64,000 bases of DNA. Origin: UBA6663 sp044226485. GTDB taxonomy: Bacteria > Chloroflexota > Anaerolineae > Anaerolineales > UBA6663. A program made the translations under genes and the position numbers. The stretch lies in contig JBGAGY010000002.1 in assembly GCA_044226485.1 (NCBI GenBank), positions 496,001 to 560,000 of the forward strand, written 5' to 3'. Below, in pieces: positions 25,190 to 33,890 of the stretch; within the stretch, counting starts at the first letter, position 1; each line of letters starts with the position of its first letter. Below the pieces are notes generated by a model, which searched no databases, was not told the origin of the DNA, and was given only the letters and a program-made list of their open reading frames with translations.

Positions 25190-26018
25190 CATCCGTCTTC
25201 GCAAAGATGGGCGCCCGGCTGTAGAGCGCAGCCACTGAGGCCGCGAACAGCCCCGGCGACCACCGATAGAACCGCCATAGCCAGACGGCGCTCGGGGGCG
25301 CCAGGATCACGGCGGCGTTTCGATCGACACCCCGCAGGATCGTCTGGGCGCACTGATCGGCGGTGATGGGCCGGGGCCAGCGCAGCCTGGGCGTTGCGCT
25401 GACCGCGCGGCCCAGATACGCGGCCGTATTGGCGCGGAGGGCGGTGTCGACGAGCGCCGGACAGGCCACCGAGACGTGAATGCCGTGGTGCCGGGCCTCT
25501 GCGCGCAACGCCAGCGAGAAAGCGACCACGGCATGCTTGGCCGCCGAGTAATAGGCCAGGCCGGGCAACGGCACGAGGCCGGCCAGCGACGCCACATTGA
25601 CGAGATGTCCTGTGCCTCGCCTGCGCATCCACTCGTACGCGACTCGCGACATCAAGAGCGTGCCCGTCACGTCGACGTCGAGGCCGATTTGCCAGCTCTG
25701 AGCCTCCACCTCCTGCACTTCGCCGTTGATCTCCAGCCCCGCGCAGTTGAACACCCTGTCTGCGCAGCCGAACGCCTCGACGATCCGGCCGAATGTCGTG
25801 CAGACCGATGGCTCGCGTGAGACATCGCACACATAGGGATGACTGCTGCCGCCGCTAGACCTGATGCTCCGGGCGACGTCGTCGAGACGTGTCTCGTCCA
25901 CATCCAGCAAGGCGACACGCCACCCCCGATCGGCGAGTCGGCGGCTGAGCGCTGCGCCGATGCCTGAGGCGGCGCCCGTGACGACAGCGACTTGTGAGGA
26001 CGAGTCGGACGGCTTCAT
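25173..26018 (-). CDS. Short-chain dehydrogenase/reductase
   Basis: An NAD(P)-dependent oxidoreductase of 281 residues. It has the cofactor motif VTGAASGIG, DVD after the second strand, NCAG, and the catalytic Ser and YYSAAKH (YxxxK). A C-terminal extension of about 40 residues is rich in Trp and Pro. Its ATG overlaps the TGA of the upstream methyltransferase gene (26015-26018), so both are translated together. The substrate is unknown; pairing with a methyltransferase suggests a small-molecule or lipid modification pathway. Confidence 0.9.
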   Translation of the reverse strand: MKPSDSSSQVAVVTGAASGIGAALSRRLADRGWRVALLDVDETRLDDVARSIRSSGGSSHPYVCDVSREPSVCTTFGRIVEAFGCADRVFNCAGLEINGEVQEVEAQSWQIGLDVDVTGTLLMSRVAYEWMRRRGTGHLVNVASLAGLVPLPGLAYYSAAKHAVVAFSLALRAEARHHGIHVSVACPALVDTALRANTAAYLGRAVSATPRLRWPRPITADQCAQTILRGVDRNAAVILAPPSAVWLWRFYRWSPGLFAASVAALYSRAPIFAKTDVRAGP

Positions 26019-26749
26019 GAGCGGCCTTCTTCTCTGGGCTGTGTCCCCAACTCCTGCGTTCGCCGATCCAGCACGTCGAGCGTCGGCTCGATCAGGCTCC
26101 TTGTCGGGGGCTGTGTGCGAGGCACGAAACCGGCTGTGGCGAGACTTCGGATGAACGCACTGTGAAGCACAACCACAGACGCGCCGTACAGCCGATCGAT
26201 CAGGCGTTGCAAGAGAGGCTGACTTGACCTGAGGTACATCCCGACGACGACCAGGCGGCCCGGGCTTGCGTCCCCGCGTGTTCGGCGCAAGACGCGCGCC
26301 GCTTCGAGCATGGCTTCGCCATCGAGGACGGCGCGCGTGGGAAAGGTGGTGACGGCCCCGCCAAAACTACCGTCGCGAAACGGCAGACGTTTCACATCGG
26401 CGCGAACGATCAGGCCCGAGCGACTTCTGCGCCGCGCGACAAGCGTCATGGTCGGAGACAGATCGATGCCGACCAGTCGTCGCCTCGGGCCTGATCGTTG
26501 GATCTCCTTCAGCAACGCGCCTGTGCCGCAACCCAGATCGAGGACGTCGTCCGGCGGAAGGCAGCGAATGGCAGCACGACGCCAGCGCGGCATCCAGCCG
26601 AGGGTCAAGATCGTCGTGATCGGTTCGAACGCCCAGGCGAAGTCGCGGTACACATGATCCGACACAGTGAGATAAAGGCGTCGCACTCCGTCAAACGCGG
26701 CTGACGCCGCGCCACGCGATCGAGAGGGGGTCGCTCGCTGTGGGTCCAT
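26015..26749 (-). CDS. SAM-dependent methyltransferase (class I)
   Basis: A protein of 244 residues. Motif I is DVLDLGCGTGALL, followed by the acidic loop GIDLSPTM and a motif IV region (RLPFRDGSFGGAVTTFPT). The overall form is UbiE/Methyltransf_11-like. It is coupled by an ATGA overlap to the SDR gene downstream. It starts 64 bp from the divergent GrpB-fusion gene, so the short gap must hold both promoters. Confidence 0.87.
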   Translation of the reverse strand: MDPQRATPSRSRGAASAAFDGVRRLYLTVSDHVYRDFAWAFEPITTILTLGWMPRWRRAAIRCLPPDDVLDLGCGTGALLKEIQRSGPRRRLVGIDLSPTMTLVARRRSRSGLIVRADVKRLPFRDGSFGGAVTTFPTRAVLDGEAMLEAARVLRRTRGDASPGRLVVVGMYLRSSQPLLQRLIDRLYGASVVVLHSAFIRSLATAGFVPRTQPPTRSLIEPTLDVLDRRTQELGTQPREEGRS

Positions 26750-26813
26750 GGCTTCCTCTTGATATCATAAGCCTCCGCGCCGCGCACGCGTCAAGGGGCG
26801 CTCTGGAGGCCTG

Positions 26814-27740
26814 ATGCCGTTCCAACCGTTGTTGCTCGCCGGCCGAGACGCCACGCTCGACGACGCCGATGTCGAGGGCTCGCTGGCCTTCTATGCGCCG
26901 CTCTTTCGCGGCCTCCCGCGGCTGGTCAGACCGGCCGATATGCTCACGCGCTTCGTCGGCTTTCAACGCCGGGTCGACGACTCACGCGCCATGCACTTCT
27001 TAGGCGTCGAGGTCGACTCGCTGTCGGGTCTGCCCGACGACGTCGAGGGCTGGAAGCTCGACCAGGACGTCCTCATTCGACACTCGAACGGCCGGGCGGG
27101 CGCCGCTGACTCTGTGGAGTGGCTGTGGCACAGCACAGCCGGTTCCGGCCATCTGGTCGGCGAATTCAGGGTCAACGACGGGCCCGCCCATCACCTGACG
27201 GCGAACGCCTACTTCAGGCCAGACGGTGTAGGCGCCGAGGACGACGGCGTTCAATTAATCGACCCAGACCCGACCTGGCCTGAGCAGTATGCGGAGTTCG
27301 CGGCCTGGTTGCGCGAGGCTCTGGGGCCTGAATTGGCGCTGCGGGTCGAGCACTATGGCAGCACCTCGATCCCGGGGATCCCTGCCAAACCCGTGATCGA
27401 CGTGCTCGTCGAAGTGCCCTCGTTCGCTGTGGCCAAACGCGCGGCGCTGCCGCACTTCAATGCGCCCGAGTGGGATTACTGGTGGCACAGCGGGCACATG
27501 CTCTTCGTGCGGCGAACGCGGCTGATGGGGGCGCGCACTCACCATGTCCATCTCGCGCCGGCTGGGCATCGTCTGTGGGAGGGCCTGATCTTCCGCGATC
27601 GCCTGCGGGCGCACCCCGACGAGGCTCAGGCGTACGCGGACCTCAAGCGTCAGCTGGCCGTTGCGCACGCCGAGGACCGTGAGCGTTACACACAGGCCAA
27701 GACCGACTTCGTCGCCCGAATCGTGGCGCAAGCCCGGTGA
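26814..27740 (+). CDS. Fusion of a ligand-binding-like domain with a GrpB/nucleotidyltransferase domain
   Basis: A protein of 308 residues. Residues from about 145 to the end match the GrpB (UPF0157) family: IDPDPTWPEQYAEF, RVEHYGSTSIPGIPAKPVID and HHVHLAPAGHRLWE, a nucleotidyltransferase-like fold. The first 140 residues (MHFLGVEVDSLSGLP, later HLVGEFRVNDGP) look like a GyrI/effector-binding type beta domain, tentatively. GrpB proteins are usually about 170-180 residues, so the N-terminal addition is unusual. GGAGG precedes ATG 26814 by five bases. Function is unknown. Confidence 0.78.
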   Translation: MPFQPLLLAGRDATLDDADVEGSLAFYAPLFRGLPRLVRPADMLTRFVGFQRRVDDSRAMHFLGVEVDSLSGLPDDVEGWKLDQDVLIRHSNGRAGAADSVEWLWHSTAGSGHLVGEFRVNDGPAHHLTANAYFRPDGVGAEDDGVQLIDPDPTWPEQYAEFAAWLREALGPELALRVEHYGSTSIPGIPAKPVIDVLVEVPSFAVAKRAALPHFNAPEWDYWWHSGHMLFVRRTRLMGARTHHVHLAPAGHRLWEGLIFRDRLRAHPDEAQAYADLKRQLAVAHAEDRERYTQAKTDFVARIVAQAR

Positions 27741-27750
27741 TGCGAAAAAC

Positions 27751-27793
27751 AAACGAGCCCGCCGAATACTTCGGCGGGCTCGTTTTCGTTTGA
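27751..27793. terminator. Bidirectional terminator
   Basis: A 16-bp perfect stem (27751-27766 with 27770-27785) is flanked by A-rich and T-rich runs. It lies between the convergent GrpB-fusion gene and the squalene/phytoene synthase gene. Confidence 0.88.
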
Positions 27794-27806
27794 GGCTGCC
27801 AGGAGT

Positions 27807-28835
27807 TCAGCCGACTTCCGCCAGCCGAACCGTGACGGCTTCGCTGGGGGCTTCGCGCAGCTGACGGGCGTAATTCGCCAGCCAGCGGTTCGACCAGCCG
27901 AAGAGGGTGGTGTCGCGCATGATGGCCTTGACCTCTTCGCGGGTCATCTTGACCTCGCCCAGCAGCACGTTGACGTTGCGCCGGCTGATGGCCAGGGTGC
28001 GCACGGCGAACAGCAGCGGCCAGATGCAGGCCAGGCGCAGGCCATGGAGCCAGCGGGGAAGGGCCTGGACATACACCAGGGCGAGCTGCAGGTGGCGTTC
28101 GGCTTTGTCGGCGAGCATGTCGAGCACCTGCAGGGCCTGTCGCTCGTAGGCCGGGTTGAACAGATCGGCCCGCTTGAGGTCGACGGCGGCGCAGAACGAG
28201 TCGGGCACATAGATCCACCCGCGCTCATAGTCCTTGCGCAGGCCGCGGATGACGTTGACGGTCTGGAGCGCGAGGCCGAACTCACGGGCCAGCGGCATCA
28301 GCACCTCGAGGCGTTCGCGCACGAAGCGCGAGTACCAGGCGAAGACGTCGGTGACCAGGTAGCCGACCCGCCCGGCGACCTCGAACATGTAATCGTCCAT
28401 GTCCGGCTCGGCCGGGATGACGGGGCCGCGTTCGACCCAGCGGGCCATGCCCAGCGACGTCGCCCCGACGTGCAGCACCAGATGGTTCTGCAGCGTGCTC
28501 GGGAGTGTGTGCAACATGGCGATCACGTCTGGGGCGGCGCAGGCTGCAGCGTAGTCGGCGCTGTCGTGGTGGCCGGCCGGCGGCTTGCAGTCGGCGATCG
28601 CGGCGACAAGTCGCTCGGGCGCTTCGGCGCCGGCGACGATCTTCTCCCAGAGCTGAAGCGACGCGACTTTGCGCTCGTCGGACATGACATCGTTGTCTTC
28701 GAGATAGTCCGAGATGCGCATCATCAGGTAGCCGAGACAGATCGCGTCCTTGACCGGTTGAGGCAACCGTTCGATGGACAGCGCGAACGTGCGGCTGGTG
28801 GCGCGGAGGTGAGCGTAAGCGTTGAAATCAGGCAT
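27807..28835 (-). CDS. Squalene/phytoene synthase family protein
   Basis: A head-to-head prenyl transferase of 342 residues. The first Asp-rich site is MRISDYLEDND and the second region is VNVIRGLRKDYERGWIYVP, both in the right spacing for trans-isoprenyl diphosphate synthases of this class. FALSIERLP matches the usual SFALSI opening. Farnesyl or geranylgeranyl diphosphate is the expected substrate; squalene synthesis is more likely than phytoene from the GLRKD context, but neighbours give no help. ATG 28835 fits the family start; the upstream reading to 28952 has poor protein character. Confidence 0.86.
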   Translation of the reverse strand: MPDFNAYAHLRATSRTFALSIERLPQPVKDAICLGYLMMRISDYLEDNDVMSDERKVASLQLWEKIVAGAEAPERLVAAIADCKPPAGHHDSADYAAACAAPDVIAMLHTLPSTLQNHLVLHVGATSLGMARWVERGPVIPAEPDMDDYMFEVAGRVGYLVTDVFAWYSRFVRERLEVLMPLAREFGLALQTVNVIRGLRKDYERGWIYVPDSFCAAVDLKRADLFNPAYERQALQVLDMLADKAERHLQLALVYVQALPRWLHGLRLACIWPLLFAVRTLAISRRNVNVLLGEVKMTREEVKAIMRDTTLFGWSNRWLANYARQLREAPSEAVTVRLAEVG

Positions 28836-29117
28836 CTTCAGCCATGACCGGCCACGTGTGACCAACATCGTCGCATCGGGCCGGGCCCAAAACGACGGTG
28901 GACGTGGGCCAGGGTTCATTGTCGCAGCCTCTCCGCCCACCGTCAACGGCAAAGGTACCGAGATTAACGCAGGTTTTGGGTGGAAGTTGCGGAAGGGGTC
29001 CGATTGGGTGAGTGGGCGATCGGGGAGCTGGGGATGGGAGCTTCTGTCTGGAGAAGGCCGAACCCCCGCGCAGAGGCGTGGACCGCCTGATCTGATGTCC
29101 GTTTGATCAGCGATTTC

Positions 29118-30284
29118 TTAGAGTCGAGCGAGGTAGCGATCGACCAGTTCGGCCTCGATGCGAGGCGATTCGGTCCACACTTCCGATAGGATTGCCTCAT
29201 ACTCACCGCGGGAAAGGGTCACCGCCGCGCTATCGGAGCCCAGCGAACAAAGAACGTCCAGTCGATAAGCCTTCGGCGGATGACTGGAGTCGGCAGCCAG
29301 GTCGACCTCCACCAGATGACTCAGTTCAGCCGCGGTCGGGGCGGCGGGTGAGGTGTGCCAATCAAGTTCCTGAATGCGCGTTATGAGATCACGGGCCCCT
29401 TCGCGTTGGCGCGAGGCCAGCGCTCGTGCACGCACGACCTCGACCAGTTGGCCGGCGCGATCGAACTTCCGCAACAGGGAAGCCAGCGCCCGCCGCCCGG
29501 CAAGCCTAGCCGCGACATGGTCGGCTCGATACTCGGCGCGTTGCGACTCCCGCCAGAGCAGCAGGCTGAGCGCCCAGAGAGTCGGCAGGATCAAGTTGGC
29601 CAGAGCCAGCAAGAGCACATTGGCCAGTGTGGCCCACACTCGCTCGAACATATTTGGCCTAACCGCCCACAACGTTTGAGGATGAAGAGCGTCATACCAG
29701 GCGGCGAGCGTGTTTAGGGTGCTACCGATCAGCCAGTGACGTTGAGGGTCACCGGCATGCAGGTGTGCGAGTTCATGGCTGATGACAGCTACAAGCTCTT
29801 GGGGTTCGAGAGCCACGATCAGGGGAAGCCCCAAATCCAGCGCCGGTATACCGCGCCAACCGTACGTTCCTATCCCTGCATTGAAGTCGGCGCTCACGCG
29901 GACATAGGTGGGCGGGCTGACCTTGAGTTCGGATGCGATATTCGACAGCAGGCGATGGAGGGCCGGGTAGGTCTCGGCTGTGCAGCTGTGTTCGGGCAGC
30001 CGCGGTGACCTGGGGCGCCCGATCCAGACTAAACCGAGCAAAGGGACGGCAAGCAAGACGCGCACTGGCCAGATCAGGTCCGACCCGATCACAACAGCCA
30101 GGCCGACCAAAAACAAAGCCATCGCGATAGCGACGATCACCATCGAGAAAGCGACGGCGATCACAAATGAGGCTGTCGCCCGCCGCTGCATCGCACCTGG
30201 CTGCTTGAGCTCACGATACAGGTTCTGATGAAGGCGTCGCCCCAATTGGGCGTACAGCCGTTGCCAGATGGATCGATTGGTCAT
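29118..30284 (-). CDS. M48-family membrane metalloprotease
   Basis: A membrane-bound zinc protease of 388 residues, HtpX-like, for quality control of membrane proteins. Two N-terminal helices (IAVAFSMVIVAIAMALFLVG and the following one) precede the catalytic domain with ISHELAHLHAGD (HExxH) and, after another hydrophobic pair, EYRADHVAARLAG, which supplies the third ligand Glu. ATG 30284 (MTNRSIWQRL) is chosen; the frame extends upstream to 30347 without an obvious start signal. The gene stands alone. Confidence 0.87.
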   Translation of the reverse strand: MTNRSIWQRLYAQLGRRLHQNLYRELKQPGAMQRRATASFVIAVAFSMVIVAIAMALFLVGLAVVIGSDLIWPVRVLLAVPLLGLVWIGRPRSPRLPEHSCTAETYPALHRLLSNIASELKVSPPTYVRVSADFNAGIGTYGWRGIPALDLGLPLIVALEPQELVAVISHELAHLHAGDPQRHWLIGSTLNTLAAWYDALHPQTLWAVRPNMFERVWATLANVLLLALANLILPTLWALSLLLWRESQRAEYRADHVAARLAGRRALASLLRKFDRAGQLVEVVRARALASRQREGARDLITRIQELDWHTSPAAPTAAELSHLVEVDLAADSSHPPKAYRLDVLCSLGSDSAAVTLSRGEYEAILSEVWTESPRIEAELVDRYLARL

Positions 30285-30387
30285 CAAAGCGAAAACAAGG
30301 AACAAGCATGCAGATGAGGGTTGGGCGGGCGAGGATCTGCTGACCACGACTGGCGGCCCCGAACGCCCATCCCCCCGGGGTTGTCAA

Positions 30388-30498
30388 TTATCCAATTCCC
30401 TGCGCAATCATCACGTGCGTCTCGGGGTTCTCGATTTTCATCGTCCCGCCGCCACGGCTCCCGGTCCACTGGCCGTTGATCCAGAGTCGATGGGTCAT
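30388..30498 (-). pseudogene. Truncated aldehyde dehydrogenase N-terminus
   Basis: From ATG 30498, preceded by a good AAGGATC site, a 36-codon frame reads MTHRLWINGQWTGSRGGGTM then KIENPETHVMIAQGIG and stops at TAA 30388-30390. This is the typical first strand-turn-strand of aldehyde dehydrogenases, but of a different type from the intact gene next to it. The rest of the enzyme is missing. It is best read as the leftover of a deleted tandem paralog. Confidence 0.65.
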
Positions 30499-30521
30499 CG
30501 GTGCGAGATCCTTGGGATATG

Positions 30522-30571
30522 GGCGATGGGTGATCGGCTATCGACTCAACAATAGCCGATCACCCATCGCC
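30522..30571. terminator. 20-bp perfect hairpin made of heptamer units
   Basis: Arms 30522-30541 and 30552-30571 are perfectly complementary with a 10-nt loop, starting 4 bp past the aldehyde dehydrogenase stop. The arms consist of units like GGCGATG, GGTGATC, GGCTATC. It has no T-run, so it may stall transcription or protect the mRNA end rather than act as a standard terminator. Confidence 0.7.
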
Positions 30572-30575
30572 TGTG

Positions 30576-32009
30576 TCACAGTTTGATCGCCACGAGTTGA
30601 ATGTTCGTCATCTCTTCCATCGCGAACCTCACGCCTTCGCGGCCGAGGCCCGATTGGCGGTTGCCGCCGTAGGGCATGTGGTCGGCGCGGAAGGCCGGCG
30701 TGTCGTTGACGATGACGCCGCCGAAGTTGAGGCGCTTGATGGCCTTGAAGACGCGGTTGATGTCGTTGGTGAAGACGCTGGCCTGCAGGCCGAAGTCGCT
30801 GCGGTCGGCCTGGCGCAGGGCATCTTCGAAGTCGTCGGTCGCGATCACGCTGGCGACGGGCGCGAAGGCCTCCTCGGCCACGACCTTCATGTCGGCCGTC
30901 ACGCCGGTGAGCACGGTCGGCTGGTAGACGGCGCCGTCGCGGCGCGCTCCGGTACGGGCCTGCGCGCCGCCGGCCAGGGCTTCGCTGACCCAACTCTCGA
31001 TGCGCTCGGCTTCCTTGACGTCGATCATCGGGCCAACGTCGACGCGCTCATCGAGCGGATCGCCGACGACCATGGCGGCGCTGGCCTCCGCGAACTTCTC
31101 GGCGAAGGGTTCGTAGACCTGCTTGTGGCTGTAGATGCGCTGGACCGAGATGCAGACCTGGCCCGAGTTGTAATACGCGCCAACCGCGCAGCGCTTCGCC
31201 ACCAGATCGAGGTCCGCATCAGGCGCAATGATGACCGGTGAGGTGTTGCCGAGCTCGAGCGTGACCTTCTTGATGCCGGCGACGCCGAGGATGTGCCTGC
31301 CCACGGGCGGGCTGCCCGTGAACGTGATCTTCGAGGTGCGCGGGTCGGCCACGAGCCACTCGCCGACCGTGCTGCCGCCGCCATGCACGAGGTTGACGGC
31401 GCCGGCGGGCAGGCCGGCCGCTTCGAGGATCTCGCAGAGCAGCACCGAGGTCAGCGGGGTGGTTCCGGCGGGCTTGAGCACCACGCTGTTGCCCGCCGCC
31501 AGCGCCGGCGCGACCTTGTGCGCGACAAGGTTGAGCGGGAAGTTGAAAGGGCTGATGGCCGCGATCACGCCGACGGGCCGGCGCTGCCAGAAGCCGAAGT
31601 AGCCCTCGCCGGAGGGCACCGCGTCGAGCGGGAGCGTCTCGCCGTGCAGGCGGCGGGCCTCTTCGGACGCGATCTGGAAGGTCCAGTAGCCGCGGTCGGC
31701 TTCGGCGCGCGCGAACTTGAGGGCCTTGCCGGCCTCGGCCGCGATCATGCGCGCCAGCTCCTCGCGGCGCTCTTTGATCAATTGCGCGGCACGCGCCAGG
31801 ATCTCGGCGCGCTTGTGAGCTGGCATGTCGGCCATCACAGCGGCGGCGCGCTCGGCGGCCGCGATCGCGGCGTCGACGTCCTCGCGCCGGGCGACGGGCA
31901 ACGCGCCGACGGGCTCGCCCGTGTACTTGTTCTTGATCTCTTGCAGGGTTCCGGTGCGGACCCACTGGCCGTCGATGAACAGTCCGTACTCGCGAGCTGG
32001 GGTGGTCAA
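30576..32009 (-). CDS. NAD(P)-dependent aldehyde dehydrogenase
   Basis: A cytosolic enzyme of 477 residues that oxidises an aldehyde to the acid. The nucleotide site and catalytic elements are present: ISPFNFPLNLVAHKVAPALA, VTLELGNTSPVII with the general-base Glu, NSGQVCISVQRIY with the catalytic Cys, and EEAFAPVASV. Residue pattern is of the lactaldehyde/glyceraldehyde type, without proof of substrate. TTG 32009 is the best start because AAGGAGG lies five bases upstream; the GTG at 32030 would place that site inside the gene. The upstream 88-bp palindrome separates it from the VOC genes. Confidence 0.92.
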   Translation of the reverse strand: MTTPAREYGLFIDGQWVRTGTLQEIKNKYTGEPVGALPVARREDVDAAIAAAERAAAVMADMPAHKRAEILARAAQLIKERREELARMIAAEAGKALKFARAEADRGYWTFQIASEEARRLHGETLPLDAVPSGEGYFGFWQRRPVGVIAAISPFNFPLNLVAHKVAPALAAGNSVVLKPAGTTPLTSVLLCEILEAAGLPAGAVNLVHGGGSTVGEWLVADPRTSKITFTGSPPVGRHILGVAGIKKVTLELGNTSPVIIAPDADLDLVAKRCAVGAYYNSGQVCISVQRIYSHKQVYEPFAEKFAEASAAMVVGDPLDERVDVGPMIDVKEAERIESWVSEALAGGAQARTGARRDGAVYQPTVLTGVTADMKVVAEEAFAPVASVIATDDFEDALRQADRSDFGLQASVFTNDINRVFKAIKRLNFGGVIVNDTPAFRADHMPYGGNRQSGLGREGVRFAMEEMTNIQLVAIKL

Positions 32010-32059
32010 GGGGCCTCCTTCGGCTGTCACGTCACGGTGGGCAGTGGCGTGATTTTACC

Positions 32060-32147
32060 TAAGAAATCGGGAGTGCCCCGATGTATCCCGATGTCGGTCG
32101 CCATGGCGACCGACATCGGGATACATCGGGGCACTCCCGATTTCTTA
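32060..32147. repeat. 88-bp perfect palindrome
   Basis: Every base from 32060 to 32103 pairs with its partner from 32147 to 32104, with centre CCATGG and no spacer. It begins exactly at the TAA (32145-32147) of the minus-strand VOC gene. Inside each arm, related words repeat (CGATGTATCCCGATGTCGG). No T-run follows on either side. Confidence 0.97.
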
Positions 32148-32519
32148 CCTCTCCACCCGGGCGAAGAAATTGACCAGATTCCCGTCGGGATCGCGGAACC
32201 AGACGGAGCGGCTGCCCCACGGGTAGCTGGCTGGAGGCTTGACGATGTCGACTCCTAAGGCCAGCAGCCGTTGATGCTCGTCGTCCACGTCGTCGACCCG
32301 AAGCTCGAGCACGCAAGCGCCTCGGCCGACGCCACGCGTGCTGCCGGCGGCCATGCGTTCCATGTCGGCCTCGCCGAACAGCGCCAGCCCGGCGCCCGGG
32401 AGGGCGAACGACGTGAAGGTGTCGTCGCCCTCCGGGGTGATGCGCAGTACGGCTGCGTAAAACGCCCTAAGCCGGGGCAGGTCGGCCGTGATCAGACAGA
32501 CACTCGCAAACGTGGGCAT
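32145..32519 (-). CDS. VOC-superfamily (glyoxalase/bleomycin resistance-like) protein
   Basis: A small metalloenzyme-fold protein of 124 residues: FASVCLITADLPRLRAFYAA opens the first beta-alpha-beta module and VWFRDPDGNLVNFFARV closes the second, including the metal-site Glu/Asp pattern of the family. It starts 22 bp after the stop of a second VOC gene, so the pair is probably co-transcribed. Substrate unknown. The upstream reading to 32648 overlaps the neighbouring gene and is rejected. Confidence 0.85.
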   Translation of the reverse strand: MPTFASVCLITADLPRLRAFYAAVLRITPEGDDTFTSFALPGAGLALFGEADMERMAAGSTRGVGRGACVLELRVDDVDDEHQRLLALGVDIVKPPASYPWGSRSVWFRDPDGNLVNFFARVER

Positions 32520-32541
32520 GTCTGGCGCCGATCCTTGAGGC

Positions 32542-32928
32542 TCAACCCTGAAGCGGCGCGAACAGATCGACGACGTTCCCGTCTGGATCCTTGACCTGGG
32601 CGTAGCGCTGGCCCCAGAAGGCATCCCACGGCGCCTTGTGGCTGGCATATCCGGCTTTGACGACGCTGTCGTACAGACTGTCGACCTCCGCGGGCGAGTC
32701 GCACAGGAAGGCCAGGCCCATGCGATGGCCGACGGGCTCGACCCAGTCGGGCGAGAAGCTCTTGATCATCTCGAGCTCATCCCACGCGATCCGCAGACCG
32801 CCGGACATGACTTCCACATGGTCGTCGGCATCGGCCGAGGCCGGGATCTCCATGCCCAGTAGCCGATAAAACCGCAGCGAATCCGCCATGTTTTTGACGA
32901 CGAGGCCGATCAGGTCGAGGCGTGCCAT
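32542..32928 (-). CDS. VOC-superfamily (glyoxalase-like) protein
   Basis: A protein of 128 residues with LDLIGLVVKNMADSLRFYRL at the start, MGLAFLCDSPAEVDSLYDSV in the middle and AQVKDPDGNVVDLFAPL at the end, the two-module VOC layout. AGGAGA lies seven bases before ATG 32928. It is the first of two adjacent VOC genes; they share the fold but not close sequence, so they are not a recent duplication. Confidence 0.87.
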   Translation of the reverse strand: MARLDLIGLVVKNMADSLRFYRLLGMEIPASADADDHVEVMSGGLRIAWDELEMIKSFSPDWVEPVGHRMGLAFLCDSPAEVDSLYDSVVKAGYASHKAPWDAFWGQRYAQVKDPDGNVVDLFAPLQG

Positions 32929-32992
32929 GTTGAGTCTCCTGTTGTCGATCAGATGGACCTCAGGATCGCAGACGAACGATGACAGCTGTATG

Positions 32993-33890
32993 TCACCGTT
33001 TTTCGTAGCGCCGAACAAGATCCTGGCCGATGGCCGTGAGCCGTGCGACGAGCTCGGGCGGCGCTTCGACGTGGACGCTGTCGCCCAGGACCGCCAGGAG
33101 CCTGGCGTAGTAGTCGAGCTCCGACGGCGGGCAGCGGAACTCGAGCAAGCCGGTTCCATCCGCCAGCACGGTGAAGCGCCCGGCCAGATCGGGCTGCCCA
33201 TCGAGCCGGGTGACTCCCTGGCCCGTCACTCGGGCGCGGACGAGCGGATGGTCAGCGTGATCATAGGGCACGGGCTCAGGCGGCACTTCTCTCCAGTGGG
33301 GCAGCAACTCGAGCGCCTCGACCCGATCGACGCGATAACGCCGGTACTCTTCGTGCTCGCGCGAGAAGGCCTGCAGCAGCCAGAAACCGTCCTCGGAGGT
33401 GACCTGATAGGGAAAGACAACCTGAGCGGAAACGCGCCGGACGGACTGGTACGTGATCCGCACCCACGTGCCGGCGTTGATGGCGTGCAACAGCGGTTCG
33501 AGGAAAGGCGCCGACTTTCGCGGCGGCCGCCGTGGCCCGGCGATGGCCTCCAGCAGCCGCACGGCCTCGTCGCGCGGGACATCCGGCAGGGCGGCGCGCA
33601 GCTTGGCCTCGAGCGTGGCCTGAGCGCCCGAGAACGGCACGCCCGTCATCCCGTCGAGGGCCTTGAGCGCGAACAACAACAAGAAGGCTTCATGCGTGGT
33701 GAACGGCATCGGCGCCAGCTTGTAGTCGTCGGGCAGCGAGTAGCCGCCTCCGGCACCTTCGCGCGCGATCACCGGCACGCCCATCTCGCTCAACGCCTGC
33801 ACGTCGCGCAGGACCGTGCGCTTGCTGACCTCGAAGTGCCTGGCGATCTCATCAGAAGTGCGTGTCGCGGCAGCGTATTCGCCCCTCGAC
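32993..33890 (-). pseudogene. WYL-domain regulator lacking its start
   Basis: The frame carries most of a WYL-type regulator: the recognition part of the helix-turn-helix (TSDEIARHFEVSKRTVLRDV, ALSEMGVPVIAREGAGGGYS), a WYL domain with VRITYQSVRRVSAQVVFPYQ, and a C-terminal WCX-like extension ending VRRYEKR. The family normally begins 20-25 residues earlier with a helix and a start codon. Here no ATG, GTG or TTG is in frame near that place, and the coding sequence runs straight into the stop of the PQQ dehydrogenase gene at 33891. The 5' end was probably lost when the two regions were joined. Translation by read-through or coupling is possible. Confidence 0.6.

Noticed and set aside
27807..28952. 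Longer N-terminus for the squalene/phytoene synthase family protein (start at 28952)
   Set aside because: The added residues have no family similarity and the conserved region begins right after Met at 28835.
30629..32258. Long open frames opposite the aldehyde dehydrogenase and many other genes (for example 31293-32258, 5257-6648, 10124-12043, 53043-54875)
   Set aside because: They mirror real genes in GC-rich DNA, have Arg/Ala/His-rich sequence without domains, and lack start signals.
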